Source: Thermomonas brevis (GTDB taxonomy: Bacteria; Pseudomonadota; Gammaproteobacteria; Xanthomonadales; Xanthomonadaceae). Taken from it: a stretch of DNA of 64,000 nt. Each line of letters opens with the position of its first letter. Positions within the stretch are counted from its first letter, which is position 1. A model generated the notes under the pieces. The model searched no databases. It saw only the letters and a program-made list of their open reading frames with translations, and was not told the DNA's origin. The stretch spans positions 1,364,001 through 1,428,000 of the forward strand of contig NZ_CP060711.1 in NCBI RefSeq assembly GCF_014395425.1, written 5' to 3'. Shown piece by piece: positions 39,614 to 49,866 of this stretch. The position numbers and the translations under genes are program-made.

Positions 39614-41101
39614 ATGAGCGAACTGCTGGACCTGGCCGCGCTGATCCGCGCGGAAACCCCCTTGCTGGTCATCGAAACGCCCGACGAAGCGCGGGTGCTG
39701 GAACTGTTCCGGCAGTCGCTGATGCACGTCTGGCGCGCGCTGTACCGCTGGAGCGTCACCGAGGGCCTGCGCCGGGTCGACCTGGACCGCGAGGACGAAA
39801 GCGAACTGGCGCCCGACCTCAGCGCCACCCTCAACGCGATGCGCGACGCCAACCAGCGCGGCATCTACCTGCTGCTGGACGCCACGCCCTACCTCGGCTA
39901 CGCCAGCTACCAGCGCGCGCTACGCGACGTGATCCAGCGGCGCGGCTGCCAGCCGCACGTGGTGGTGCTGGTGGGCACCAAGGTGGAACTGCCGGAGGCG
40001 CTGGAGCCGTTCGCGGCGCGCTTCTCGCTGCGGCTGCCGGACGCCAACGCCCTGCTCAAGCTGGTCAAGGACGAGGCGCGCGACTACGCCGCGCAGAACG
40101 GCGGCCGGCGGGTGGAGGCGAACGCCGACGCGGTGCGGCAGATCGTCCGCAACCTGCACGGCCTGACCTCGACCGACGCCCGCCGCATCGCCCGCCACCT
40201 GATCTGGCGCGACGGCGCGCTGGACTTCGACGACCTGCCGGAGCTGGCGCGGCTGAAGTTCGAGCTGCTCAACAAGAGCGGCCACCTGCACTACGAATAC
40301 GACACCGCACGCTTCGCCGACGTGGGCGGCGCTACGCGCCTGAAGCGCTGGGTGGAACAGCGCCGCCCGGCCTTCGTGCAGGACCCGCCGCCGGCCGGGC
40401 TGCCTCCCCCGCGCGGCATGTTGCTGCTCGGCGTGCAGGGTTGCGGGAAGTCGCTGCTGGCGAAGGCGGTGGCCGGCGGCTTCGGCGTGCCGCTGGTGCG
40501 GCTGGACTTCGGCACCCTGTACGACAAATACCAAGGAGAAACCGAGAAGAACCTGCGCGAGGCGCTGGCCTCGACCGAACAACTCGCGCCCTGCGTGCTG
40601 TGGATCGACGAGATCGAAAAGGCGCTCGCCACCGACGGCGGCGAGACCGATGGCGGGCTGTCGCGCCGCGTGCTCGGCTACCTGCTGACCTGGATGGCCG
40701 AGCGCAGCGCGCGCGTGTTCATGGTCGCCACCGCCAACCAGGTGCAGCAGCTGCCGGCGGAGCTGCTGCGCAAGGGCCGCTTCGACGAGTTGTTCTTCGT
40801 CGACCTACCCGACCCCGCCACTCGCGCGGAGATCTTCGCCCTGCACCTCGACCGGCGCGCGCTGCCGCGCGAGGCCATCGACCTGTCGGCGCTGGCCGCC
40901 GCGGCGGACGGCTATTCCGGCGCGGAGATCGAGCAGGTCATCGTCAGCGCGCTGTACGCCGCGCACGCCACCGGCGCCACGCTGGACACGCACCTGCTGA
41001 TGCAGGCGATCCGCGATACCCGCCCGCTGTCGGTGCTGATGGCCGAACAGGTGCAGGCGCTGCGCGACTGGGCGCTGCCGCGCACCGTGCCGGCGGACTG
41101 A
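39614..41101 (+). CDS. Orphan AAA+ ATPase, Ycf46-like
   Basis: A 495-residue cytosolic protein. Residues 1-240 are a Ycf46-type N-terminal region (an inactive P-loop-like fold with LLVIETPDE and LLLDATPY); residues 245-495 are an AAA domain with Walker A GVQGCGKS (about 273-280), Walker [10 protein letters not shown] (about 328-336), a sensor-1 TAN ([21 protein letters not shown], partly quoted) and the arginine-finger GRFD. It looks catalytically complete. Plastid and cyanobacterial relatives have poorly known roles. It stands alone between glnE (divergent) and a propeller lipoprotein (convergent), so context gives no function. Confidence 0.88.
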   Translation: MSELLDLAALIRAETPLLVIETPDEARVLELFRQSLMHVWRALYRWSVTEGLRRVDLDREDESELAPDLSATLNAMRDANQRGIYLLLDATPYLGYASYQRALRDVIQRRGCQPHVVVLVGTKVELPEALEPFAARFSLRLPDANALLKLVKDEARDYAAQNGGRRVEANADAVRQIVRNLHGLTSTDARRIARHLIWRDGALDFDDLPELARLKFELLNKSGHLHYEYDTARFADVGGATRLKRWVEQRRPAFVQDPPPAGLPPPRGMLLLGVQGCGKSLLAKAVAGGFGVPLVRLDFGTLYDKYQGETEKNLREALASTEQLAPCVLWIDEIEKALATDGGETDGGLSRRVLGYLLTWMAERSARVFMVATANQVQQLPAELLRKGRFDELFFVDLPDPATRAEIFALHLDRRALPREAIDLSALAAAADGYSGAEIEQVIVSALYAAHATGATLDTHLLMQAIRDTRPLSVLMAEQVQALRDWALPRTVPAD

Positions 41102-41114
41102 AGCCGGCGTCGCG

Positions 41115-42248
41115 CTAGCGCGGCGCCGACCACGGCACGTCGTCCTGCTGGTCCAGGTAGCGGATGCGGGTGGCTCGGCCGTATTGCAGCACCAGCCCCT
41201 CGCGCGCCTCCGGCAGCAGCACCGCGGTGGGATGACTGGTGTTCGCCTTGTACAGCCACGACACGCCGCTGCGCAGGTCAACCAGTTCGATCTTGCCCTC
41301 GACCCGCGCGGTGCCGCCGGCCACGCCGGCCAGCACCAGCCAATCCTCGCCGTGGGTATGGGTGGCGTGGTGCGCGGCGATCAGCGAACTGGAATACACG
41401 TGCTCGCGCCGCCAACTGGCGACGTCCCAGCGCACGGTTTCATGCTGGTGCCCGCGGTACAGCGCCGGCACGTCGTCGCCCAGCGCCTCCGTACGCGCCG
41501 GCGAATACTGCACGGTCACCAGCTTGCTGCCGCCATCGAGCAACTTCACCGCCAGGATGTTCCTGCGCGGGCCGCGCGCGTGCGGCGCATGCGTGCCGAC
41601 GACCTCCAGCCGCGCGCCGCCCTCCGACTCGCGATGCAGCCGCAGCAGGACGATCAACCCCTTGTCGGTGCCGGCCGCGATCAGGCCGGAGTTCTTGTCC
41701 CAGTCGATGGCGGTGATGCCGCCGTCCGCCTGCAGCTCCAGCGGCGCGCCGACCAGCGCGCGCCGCGCATGGTCGTAGATGCGTAGTTCGTCGTAACTGG
41801 CGAGCAGGTACAGCCCGCGCACCGGCGTCGCGGACACCGCGCCCGGCAGCCAGTCGTCCTCGCGGAAGGCGTGCAGCAGTTCGCCGGTGCGCGCGTTCCA
41901 GACCTTCGGCCCGTTCTCGCGCTCGACGATTTCGCCGAAGTCGACGTTCCCGGACGCCGAATTGGTGATGACGATGCCGTCCTCCGGGCCGAAGGCGATG
42001 CCCTGCACGCGCAGCGCATGCGCCTGCCGCGCGATCCGCGCATCGGTCTTGCGCGCGTCCCACAGCTCCAGCCGGCCGGAATCGCGACCCACCGCCAGCA
42101 GCTTCATCTCCGGCGAATACGCCGCCGCCCAGGCGTCGTCGTCCAGCCCGCGATTCGCGTCCACGAAGGACTGGGTGAAGTCCTTGTTCACGCCCGAACA
42201 CGCGGCCAGCGCGAGCGACAGCAGCAGCAATCCACAGCGACGCAACAT
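41115..42248 (-). CDS. WD40-like beta-propeller lipoprotein
   Basis: A 377-residue exported protein: LLLLSLALAAC is a signal peptide with lipobox, so Cys is probably lipid-modified. The mature part has several WD-like repeats (AYSPEMKLLAVGRDSGRLELWDARKT and ITAIDWDKNSGLIAAGTDKG, quoted in part), giving a partial or full propeller. I chose the second ATG (42248) because CGGGGA lies about nine bases upstream and the N-region MLRRCG fits a lipoprotein. Binding partner unknown. Convergent with the AAA gene. Confidence 0.8.
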   Translation of the reverse strand: MLRRCGLLLLSLALAACSGVNKDFTQSFVDANRGLDDDAWAAAYSPEMKLLAVGRDSGRLELWDARKTDARIARQAHALRVQGIAFGPEDGIVITNSASGNVDFGEIVERENGPKVWNARTGELLHAFREDDWLPGAVSATPVRGLYLLASYDELRIYDHARRALVGAPLELQADGGITAIDWDKNSGLIAAGTDKGLIVLLRLHRESEGGARLEVVGTHAPHARGPRRNILAVKLLDGGSKLVTVQYSPARTEALGDDVPALYRGHQHETVRWDVASWRREHVYSSSLIAAHHATHTHGEDWLVLAGVAGGTARVEGKIELVDLRSGVSWLYKANTSHPTAVLLPEAREGLVLQYGRATRIRYLDQQDDVPWSAPR

Positions 42249-42308
42249 GGTGCCCATCCCCGGAATGTCCCTGCGGCAATGATGACCGGACGAAAACGGC
42301 AGGCAATA

Positions 42309-42345
42309 AAAAAGCCCGCTTAGACCGAAGTCTCAGCGGGCCTGC
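42309..42345 (-). terminator. Intrinsic terminator, minus strand
   Basis: Read on the minus strand: GCCCGCT-GAGAC-TTCG-GTCT-AAGCGGGC followed by TTTTTTATT, a stem of 11 or more pairs with a UUCG-type loop and a T-run. It lies about 110 bases after the oxidoreductase stop and stops its transcript before the propeller lipoprotein gene. A weaker hairpin with a TTTTTT tail (42413-42441, minus) lies closer to the stop. Confidence 0.88.
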
Positions 42346-42452
42346 TCCCTCCCCCACGTCGGGACGCCGGGCGATCGTGAAGGAAGCGTTAGGGTCTTGC
42401 ACGCTGCACTGCAAAAAAGCACTCGCCGGTTCACGAATGGCGTATGGCGAAC

Positions 42453-44078
42453 TCAGTCGGGGCGCGGCGTCCGGCCCAGGTCCTTGAGGATTTCGCGCGC
42501 CGCGTTGCGCCCCGGCAGGCCGGTGACGCCACCGCCCGGATGCGTGCCGGAACCGCACAGGTACAGGCTCTTGAACGCGCCGCGATAGTTGCCCTGCCCC
42601 AGCAGCGGGCGCGCGCTGAACATCTGGTCGAGACCGAGCGCGCCGTGGAAGATGTCGCCGCCGACGAGGCCGATGCGGCGCTCCAGATCGAGCGGGCTCA
42701 ATGCCTCGTAACCGAGCACGCTGCGCGCGAAGTTCGGCGCGTACTCGGTCACCGTGTCGATCATCAGCTTCGCCACCGTATCGCGGTGCGCGTCCCAGCC
42801 GCCGTCCACCTCCGGGTTCACCTGCTGGCAGAACAGGCTGGCGACGTGCTGGCCGGGCGGCGCGAGCGTGTCGTCCAGCGTCGAGGAAATGACGACTTCG
42901 ACGATGGGCTTGCGCGCCCAGCCGGCGTTGTGCGCCTTCGACTTCGCATCGAAATACGCCTGCTCGAAATACTGAAGCGACGGCCCGATCAGGATGCCGC
43001 TCTGGTGGTGCGGCTGCAGCTGCGTTCCCGGCATCGCGGTGAAATCCGGCAGCTCGGACAGCGCCACGTTCATGCGGAAGGTGCCGGAACCGCAGCGGTA
43101 GCGGCGGATGCGCTGCGCGGTGTCGTCGTCGAGCTGACCGGGTTCGACCAGCTTCGTGTAGAGCAGCTTCGGATTGAGGTTGCTGGCGATGGTCGTCGCG
43201 CGCAGCTCGCGCCCGTCGGCCAGCGCAACGCCCACCGCCTTGCCGCCTTCGACGAGCAACCGCGCGACTTCCGCATCGGTTTCGATGGCGACGCCGCGCG
43301 CCTCGCACTCCTTGCGCATCGCCTGCGTGATCGCGCCCATCCCGCCGATGGCATGCCCCCACGCGCCGGCCTTGCCATTCACTTCGCCGAACACGTGGTG
43401 CAGCAGCACGTAGGCGCTGCCCGGCGTGTAGGGACTGGCGAAATTGCCCACCACCGAATCCCAGCCCAGTGCCGCCTTCAGCGGTTCGCCCTCGAACCAG
43501 TCGTCCAGCAGCTCGCCGGCGGACTTGGTGAACAGGTCGAGCAGGTCGCGGCGGCCGCGCATGTCCAGCGACTTCAACTGCGTGCCGACGGCGACGGAGT
43601 TCAGCCAGTCCGCCAGCACGAAGCGATCCGACACGTTCGGCGGCGTGCGCCGCATCAGCTCGCGCAGGACGACGACGATGCGGTCGAGCATCGCGTAATA
43701 CTCGGGCAAGCGCTGCGCATCGCGTGCCGACCACTTCGCCACCTCGGAATGCGTGTGCTCGCCGCCGAGCCGGAAACTGCGCCCGTCCGGCAGCGGCAGG
43801 AAGTTGGCATAAGGCCGCTCGACCACGCGCAGCCCGTGTTCGGCCAGGCGCAGGTCGCGGATCACCGCCGGATTGAGCAGGCTGACCGTGTAGCTGGCGA
43901 CGGAATTGCGAAAGCCGGGATGGAACTCCTCAGTGACGGCCGCGCCGCCGACGAGAGCGCGGCGTTCCAGCACCCGCACCTTCAACCCGGCGCCAGCGAG
44001 ATAGGCGGCGCAGACCAGACCGTTGTGGCCGCCGCCGATGATGAGGACGTCGTCGTGTTGCCGGGTTTGCATGCGCAT
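42453..44078 (-). CDS. FAD-dependent phytoene-dehydrogenase-like oxidoreductase
   Basis: A 541-residue NAD(P)/FAD-binding protein of the phytoene desaturase/CrtI-like superfamily (COG1233). The N-terminal dinucleotide site reads DVLIIGGGHNGLVCAAYLAGAG, followed by VLERRALVGGAAVTEE; the C-terminal FAD motif is LYLCGSGTHPGGGVTGLPGRNAA. Relatives include human PYROXD2, whose substrate is unknown. No carotenoid genes are nearby, so carotenoid synthesis is not implied. Two ATGs (44078, 44072) are possible; neither has a good ribosome binding site. The frame also extends upstream to 44306, but that stretch holds another gene's terminator and is unlikely to be coding. Confidence 0.88.
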   Translation of the reverse strand: MRMQTRQHDDVLIIGGGHNGLVCAAYLAGAGLKVRVLERRALVGGAAVTEEFHPGFRNSVASYTVSLLNPAVIRDLRLAEHGLRVVERPYANFLPLPDGRSFRLGGEHTHSEVAKWSARDAQRLPEYYAMLDRIVVVLRELMRRTPPNVSDRFVLADWLNSVAVGTQLKSLDMRGRRDLLDLFTKSAGELLDDWFEGEPLKAALGWDSVVGNFASPYTPGSAYVLLHHVFGEVNGKAGAWGHAIGGMGAITQAMRKECEARGVAIETDAEVARLLVEGGKAVGVALADGRELRATTIASNLNPKLLYTKLVEPGQLDDDTAQRIRRYRCGSGTFRMNVALSELPDFTAMPGTQLQPHHQSGILIGPSLQYFEQAYFDAKSKAHNAGWARKPIVEVVISSTLDDTLAPPGQHVASLFCQQVNPEVDGGWDAHRDTVAKLMIDTVTEYAPNFARSVLGYEALSPLDLERRIGLVGGDIFHGALGLDQMFSARPLLGQGNYRGAFKSLYLCGSGTHPGGGVTGLPGRNAAREILKDLGRTPRPD

Positions 44079-44119
44079 CGTCGCTGGCGGAAAGAAGCCG
44101 ATGATCCGCGCGGCGCCGG

Positions 44120-44147
44120 AAAAGCGAAAGGCCCGCCGTAGCGGGCC
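44120..44147 (-). terminator. Hairpin terminator, minus strand
   Basis: On the minus strand GGCCCGC-tacg-GCGGGCC followed by TTTCGCTTTT. It follows a short reading-frame tail (stop near 44187) with no intact gene in front, as if left over from a lost gene. It may also affect transcripts entering the oxidoreductase gene. Confidence 0.65.
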
Positions 44148-44186
44148 TGGCAGGGCATCCGGCGCGGCGCCTCGGCGGCCCGGGTT

Positions 44187-44335
44187 CAGAGCGCTTCCAG
44201 CGCTTGCTGCAGCTTGCCCTTGGCATCGGTGATGGAAGCGGCGTGCAGGAGACCCAGGAAGACCGATCCCGATCACTTCGCCGAAACGCGCCCCCGCCTT
44301 CGGCAACGCGGTTCAACAACACGCCGTCTCGTCGT
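44187..44335 (-). pseudogene. Remnant of an unidentified gene, partly groEL-like
   Basis: No intact gene lies in 44079-44466. On the minus strand the last 27 codons before a TGA at 44187 read in frame (ending AKGKLQQALEAL) and are followed by a terminator, as for the end of a real gene, but no start can be reached: a stop lies just upstream. Further up, about 39 bases (44270-44310) match this window's groEL in about 33 positions (LNRVAEGGGAF against [11 protein letters not shown]). I read this as decayed coding DNA; the source is uncertain. Confidence 0.35.
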
Positions 44336-44466
44336 CGGCACTGATGACGGCCTCGCGTAGCTATAAGAAAATCCGACCCTGCCGCGTTTCTGGTGCGGGG
44401 AAAACAAGCCTTCGCTCGGCCGCAAGCCGGGCTAGGATGGGTCTGCGGACATGGGGGAGATTGGAC

Positions 44467-45615
44467 TTGCAGGACCTGAAAGGACTGTTCCTGGCCGCTG
44501 CGATTCTGGCGTTGGCCGCATGTGGCCGAGAACGCGCCCAGCCGTCCACGCCGGCCGGCGTCGCGGCGACCACCACCCTCGATTTCGCGCATGTCGCCAA
44601 TTACGCCGCGCCGCCGCTTCCCACTTATTTCGACGGGACGGTGGCCGCGCTGGACAACAGCCCGGCATCCAATCCCATCGATGATCGGGTGGCGACGCTC
44701 GGCCGCGTGCTGTTCCACGATCTGCGGCTGAGCACCAACAACCGCGCCTCCTGCGCCGCCTGCCACCAGCAACGGTTCGGCTTCACCGATCCGATGCGGT
44801 TCAGCAACGGGATCAGCACCGCCGGCACCACCGATTTCCACGCCATGCGGCTGGGCAACCTGCGTTACTGGCAGCCGGGCACCACGTTCTGGGATCGGCG
44901 CGTCGCCGATGCGGAGGCGCAGGCCAGCCATCCGCTCCATAGCCTGGTCGAGATGGGCTGGGGCGAGAACATGGGCGGCATCGAAGGCCTGATCCGCAAG
45001 ATGTCGGCCACGCGCGATTACCCGGAGCTGTTCGCCTGGGCGTTCGGCAGCGCGACGATCACCGAGCCGCGCATCCAGCAAGCGCTCGCCCAGTTCGTGC
45101 GCGCGATGGTTTCGCACGACAGCCGCTGGGACACGGGGTATGCGCAGGTCTTTTCCGCCACCGCGCCGAACCGTGCGCTGGACGTCGATCTTCCGAACTT
45201 CACCCCGGAGGAAAATCGCGGCCGGCACTTGTTCATGGCCGCCGTGGACAAGGGCGGTGCGGGTTGTGCGGCCTGCCACCTGCCGCCGACCTTCGCACTG
45301 GCGGCGAACGCGCGCAGCAACGGCCTGGACACCGGCGAGACGCGCCTGTTCAAGGCGCCATCGCTGCGCAGCGTCGGCCTGACCGGGCCGTACATGCACG
45401 ACGGCCGCTTCGCCACGCTGGCGGAGGTGGTCGATTTCTATGCGTCCGGCGTGCGCGATGGCCCGGCGCTCGACCCTCGCCTGCGCGAAGGGGACGAGCC
45501 GCGCCGCCTGAACCTGAGCGCCGCCGACCGCGCAGCGCTCGTCGCCTTCCTCAAGACGCTGGACGATCCCGTGCTCGCCACGGATCCCCGCTTCGGCGAT
45601 CCGTTCCGGCGCTAG
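44467..45615 (+). CDS. Diheme cytochrome c peroxidase/MauG-like lipoprotein
   Basis: A periplasmic protein of about 382 residues with two haem c sites, SCAACHQQ (first domain) and GCAACHLPP (second), and the distal Met segment PYMHDGRFATL: the layout of bacterial cytochrome c peroxidase/MauG proteins, which reduce hydrogen peroxide or oxidise a protein partner. LKGLFLAAAILALAAC is a lipoprotein signal. The start is TTG at 44467, chosen because GGGGGAG lies seven bases upstream; TTG 44461 and ATG 44437 are in-frame alternatives. Its stop overlaps the convergent propeller gene in a shared CTAG. It is unlikely to be mere chance that both are envelope lipoproteins. Confidence 0.9.
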   Translation: MQDLKGLFLAAAILALAACGRERAQPSTPAGVAATTTLDFAHVANYAAPPLPTYFDGTVAALDNSPASNPIDDRVATLGRVLFHDLRLSTNNRASCAACHQQRFGFTDPMRFSNGISTAGTTDFHAMRLGNLRYWQPGTTFWDRRVADAEAQASHPLHSLVEMGWGENMGGIEGLIRKMSATRDYPELFAWAFGSATITEPRIQQALAQFVRAMVSHDSRWDTGYAQVFSATAPNRALDVDLPNFTPEENRGRHLFMAAVDKGGAGCAACHLPPTFALAANARSNGLDTGETRLFKAPSLRSVGLTGPYMHDGRFATLAEVVDFYASGVRDGPALDPRLREGDEPRRLNLSAADRAALVAFLKTLDDPVLATDPRFGDPFRR

Positions 45616-47243
45616 CTGGCCCGGATCGCGTACAGGGTCGCGTTGCTGATCGCGTAGACCCCGCCGTCCGCGCCGATCCACGTCGGCGTGTAGGCCTGGC
45701 CGAGCCCGGCGTTGAGCCGCACGCTCTGCGAGAACGTGTTCGTGGTCAGGTCCCAGCGATACAGGATGCCGTCCTCGTTGTTGGCGAGGATCGACTTCCG
45801 CGCCGGATCGGCCGCCATGGTGTTGATGCACCATTCGCGCCGCGCCGTGGCCGAACCGACGTCCAGCGTCGGCCCGAGGATGGTCAGCACCTCGCGCATC
45901 ACCTGCATGGTCGGCGTGATCGTGTCGGTCTGGCTCGCGCCCGGATCGAGGACGGCGAGCTGGTTCAGCCCGGTGCCCGTGCCGGTGCCTGCATAGTTGT
46001 TGTATTTCAGCGCGAGCAGATAGGTCGAGGTGCCGGTGTAGGACGGCACCATCGACGCCGGGATCACGCTCGGCGACACGTCCCACCCGAAGCTGCCCGG
46101 CGCGCCCACCGGATTGAGCGCGGCGTCGAACTGCAGCAGCCAGCCGCGGGCGTTGTGGGTCGCGAACGTCCTTTCCAGCACGCCGTAGAACACGCGGCCA
46201 TCCGGCCCGATCACGGGCGCCGCCGTGCCGTCGTCGCTGAGGCGGGCCGGGCCGCCCAGGTACGGATCGAGCAGTTCGACGCTGGCGCGCGTCGCGAGCG
46301 TCGTGCTATCGAGGGCGAGCAGGACGCCGTTCTGGGTCGCGCTCGTCGCGCCACGGTTCGCCGCGATGTAGACGGTGGCGCCGTCGTTCGAAAGCGCCGG
46401 CGCGCAATTGGACACCGGCTTCAGGATCGAAGGATCGCCGGCCGCCGCGGCGACCCCGACCCAGATGCCCGTGCCGTTCGGCGCGATCCGGGCGATGCCG
46501 CTCACCAAGCCGGCCGGATTCGCTCCCGTCACATGGAAGCCGAAGAAGACATTGCCCTGCGCGTCCGAGGTCAGCGGCGTGTTGATGAAGACGCTGCCGT
46601 CGAACGCTGCGGAATTGGTGTTGTACTGGGCGGCGCCATAGAAGACCTGCGGCGCGAACGTGGCACTGGCCGCGTCCCCGTCGTTGCGCACCAGCAGCTT
46701 GCCGCCGGCGCCCGGCGCATAGAGGCGGCCCTGCGGGGTGAGCAGCAGGTTGTAGGGCGGCACCCAGTTGTGCGGCGGGATCACGTAGTCGGTGGTCGCC
46801 GACCAGATCAGCGCGCCGTTCGCGCCGTTGCGGCCTTCGATGCGATAGCTGCCGGTGGCCATCGTCTTCAACGGGATGACCACGGTGTTGTGCGTCGTCA
46901 CCACCGGGGAGCCGTAGTGGGTCAACAGCGCGCCGGACGGCGTGTACTGGGGGGCGAGGTCGACGGGGGTCGTCCACGCGATGCGCCCGAGATCCTGTGA
47001 GGCGATCGCGCTCGCCGCCGTGTGCTGCGCATCGTGCCCATAGCCGAACCATGCCGGTCCCGTCACCGTAGTGGGCGGGGGCGGTGGAGGCGGCGTCGGC
47101 GGAGAAGGCGGCGAAGGCGTCGTATGCGGCTTGCCTCCACCCCCGCCCCCGCCGCACGCGGCAAGCACCAGGGTCGAAGACAGCATGGCGAGCGCGCGGC
47201 GGCGCGAAACGAGCAAAGGCGGCGAGGCGGGATGTCGGCTCAT
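45612..47243 (-). CDS. PQQ-type beta-propeller lipoprotein
   Basis: A 543-residue exported protein. The N-terminus has a twin-arginine-like SRRRALAMLSSTLVLAAC with lipobox, then seven glycines and a proline-rich spacer, then repeated propeller blades (for example APNGTGIWVGV, SDAQGNVFFGFHV, GPDGRVFYGVLER, GADGGVYAISNATLYAI). It looks like a surface or periplasmic propeller without the Trp-docking motifs of a true quinoprotein dehydrogenase, so PQQ binding is doubtful. TATGCT lies six bases before the ATG. Convergent with the diheme peroxidase, ending in the same CTAG. Confidence 0.82.
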   Translation of the reverse strand: MSRHPASPPLLVSRRRALAMLSSTLVLAACGGGGGGGKPHTTPSPPSPPTPPPPPPPTTVTGPAWFGYGHDAQHTAASAIASQDLGRIAWTTPVDLAPQYTPSGALLTHYGSPVVTTHNTVVIPLKTMATGSYRIEGRNGANGALIWSATTDYVIPPHNWVPPYNLLLTPQGRLYAPGAGGKLLVRNDGDAASATFAPQVFYGAAQYNTNSAAFDGSVFINTPLTSDAQGNVFFGFHVTGANPAGLVSGIARIAPNGTGIWVGVAAAAGDPSILKPVSNCAPALSNDGATVYIAANRGATSATQNGVLLALDSTTLATRASVELLDPYLGGPARLSDDGTAAPVIGPDGRVFYGVLERTFATHNARGWLLQFDAALNPVGAPGSFGWDVSPSVIPASMVPSYTGTSTYLLALKYNNYAGTGTGTGLNQLAVLDPGASQTDTITPTMQVMREVLTILGPTLDVGSATARREWCINTMAADPARKSILANNEDGILYRWDLTTNTFSQSVRLNAGLGQAYTPTWIGADGGVYAISNATLYAIRAS

Positions 47244-47321
47244 GGCGCGAGCATAGCCTTTCGTTCGACAAAACGCCGCCCCCTCCGACAAGGCCACCGG
47301 CCCAGCCCGACGGGCAGAAAC

Positions 47322-47350
47322 ACGAAGCCCGGCACAGGGCCGGGCTTCGT
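47322..47350 (-). terminator. Terminator after groEL
   Basis: ACGAAGCCCGGC and GCCGGGCTTCGT form a perfect 12-bp stem with a five-base loop; on the minus strand GTTTCTG follows. It lies 25 bases after the groEL stop. The T-run is short but the stem is very strong. Confidence 0.82.
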
Positions 47351-47374
47351 GGTCAAGCTTGCGGATGGCAGGAC

Positions 47375-49018
<1,644 letters not shown>

Positions 49019-49068
49019 TTACCTCAGTAAGAATTCAATCGATTGAGAGGAAAGGAGGCGACGCGCGA

Positions 49069-49356
49069 TCAGAGGATCGCGAAGATGTCGTCTTCCTTGA
49101 CCACCAGCAGTTCCTGGCCGTCCAGCTTCACCTCGGTGCCGCTGTACTTGCCGAACAGCACCTTGTCGCCGACCTTGACCTGCGGCGCGCGCACCTGGCC
49201 GTTGTCCAGCACCTTGCCGGTGCCCACGGCGATCACTTCGCCCTTGATCGGCTTCTCGGTGGCGCTGTCGGGGATGACGATGCCGCCCGCGGACAGCTTC
49301 TCTTCTTCCATGCGCTTGATGACCACGCGGTCGTACAGCGGCTTGATGTTGGACAT
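49069..49356 (-). CDS. groES: 10-kDa co-chaperonin GroES
   Basis: A 95-residue cap protein of the GroEL ring. It shows the family opening [15 protein letters not shown], the mobile-loop stretch [20 protein letters not shown], and the C-terminal [16 protein letters not shown]. The start was set at MSNIKPL, five codons inside the open frame, because AGAGGT lies about eight bases upstream and it gives the normal length. Two promoters, one heat-shock type, precede it. Confidence 0.98.
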   Translation of the reverse strand: MSNIKPLYDRVVIKRMEEEKLSAGGIVIPDSATEKPIKGEVIAVGTGKVLDNGQVRAPQVKVGDKVLFGKYSGTEVKLDGQELLVVKEDDIFAIL

Positions 49357-49400
49357 GTGCAACCTCTGCAAATGGTTGATTGTGTGGGAAAAACCCGGAA

Positions 49401-49430
49401 ATTTTAGCAGCCGGCCGAGCCGAGTGCCAA
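49401..49430 (-). promoter_or_regulatory. Sigma-70-type promoter of groESL
   Basis: On the minus strand: TTGGCA (49430-49425), 18 bases, then TAAAAT (49406-49401) with an extended-10 TG just before it. It would start transcription about 40 bases before groES and serve basal expression. Confidence 0.7.
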
Positions 49431-49468
49431 TGCACGGGACGAGAAAATCCCGCGACCGGGATGCCGGG

Positions 49469-49497
49469 GAGATGGGGCGGGCCGCGGGGCTTTCAAG
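49469..49497 (-). promoter_or_regulatory. Sigma-32 heat-shock promoter of groESL
   Basis: On the minus strand: CTTGAAA (49497-49491), 13 bases, then CCCCATCTC (49477-49469). This fits the sigma-32 consensus (CTTGAAA, N11-16, CCCCATNT) at both elements and at the spacing. It lies about 110 bases before groES and upstream of the sigma-70 promoter. No CIRCE element was seen, so control is by sigma-32 rather than HrcA. Confidence 0.85.
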
Positions 49498-49538
49498 GGG
49501 CCGCGGGCAAATTTCCCGCGCGGCCTTACCCTAGGCGC

Positions 49539-49862
49539 ATGGACGTCCTGCTCTGCCTGTGCACCTGCCCCGATGCCGCCACTGCCGGGCAACTCGCGGA
49601 AACCCTGGTCGGCGAACGGCTGGCCGCCTGCGTCAACATCGTGCCGGGGCTGCGCTCGGTCTACCGCTGGCAGGACGCGGTCCAACGCGACGAGGAAGTC
49701 CTGCTGCTGATCAAGACCACGCGGGCGCGCTACCCGGCGCTGCAGGCGCGGCTGCCGGCGCTGCATCCGCATGAACTGCCGGAGCTGGTGGCGGTCGAAG
49801 TCGCCGACGGCCTGCCCGCCTACCTGCGCTGGGTGGCCGACGCCGCCCGTCCCTTAGAATAA
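49539..49862 (+). CDS. cutA: Divalent-cation tolerance protein CutA
   Basis: A 107-residue trimeric ferredoxin-like protein: CTCPDAATAGQLAETLVGERLAACVNIVPGLRSVYRW (family core, cited by its span), LLLIKTTRARYPALQARLPALHPHELPELV and the C-terminal YLRWV. CutA is linked to copper tolerance in E. coli but its general role is unclear. A TACCCT hexamer lies exactly six bases before the ATG. It is four bases before dsbD, as in E. coli, where cutA and dsbD are adjacent. Confidence 0.95.
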   Translation: MDVLLCLCTCPDAATAGQLAETLVGERLAACVNIVPGLRSVYRWQDAVQRDEEVLLLIKTTRARYPALQARLPALHPHELPELVAVEVADGLPAYLRWVADAARPLE

Positions 49863-49866
49863 GTCC

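Noticed and set aside
42343..42452. Possible small RNA or tRNA in the gap after the FAD oxidoreductase
   Set aside because: Only a weak hairpin with a T-run was seen; no cloverleaf, no promoter and no conserved RNA motif.
44079..44306. N-terminal extension of the FAD oxidoreductase
   Set aside because: The frame is open but contains a terminator hairpin of another transcript and no similarity to the family; the dinucleotide-binding motif normally lies within the first 20 residues, as it does with the chosen start.
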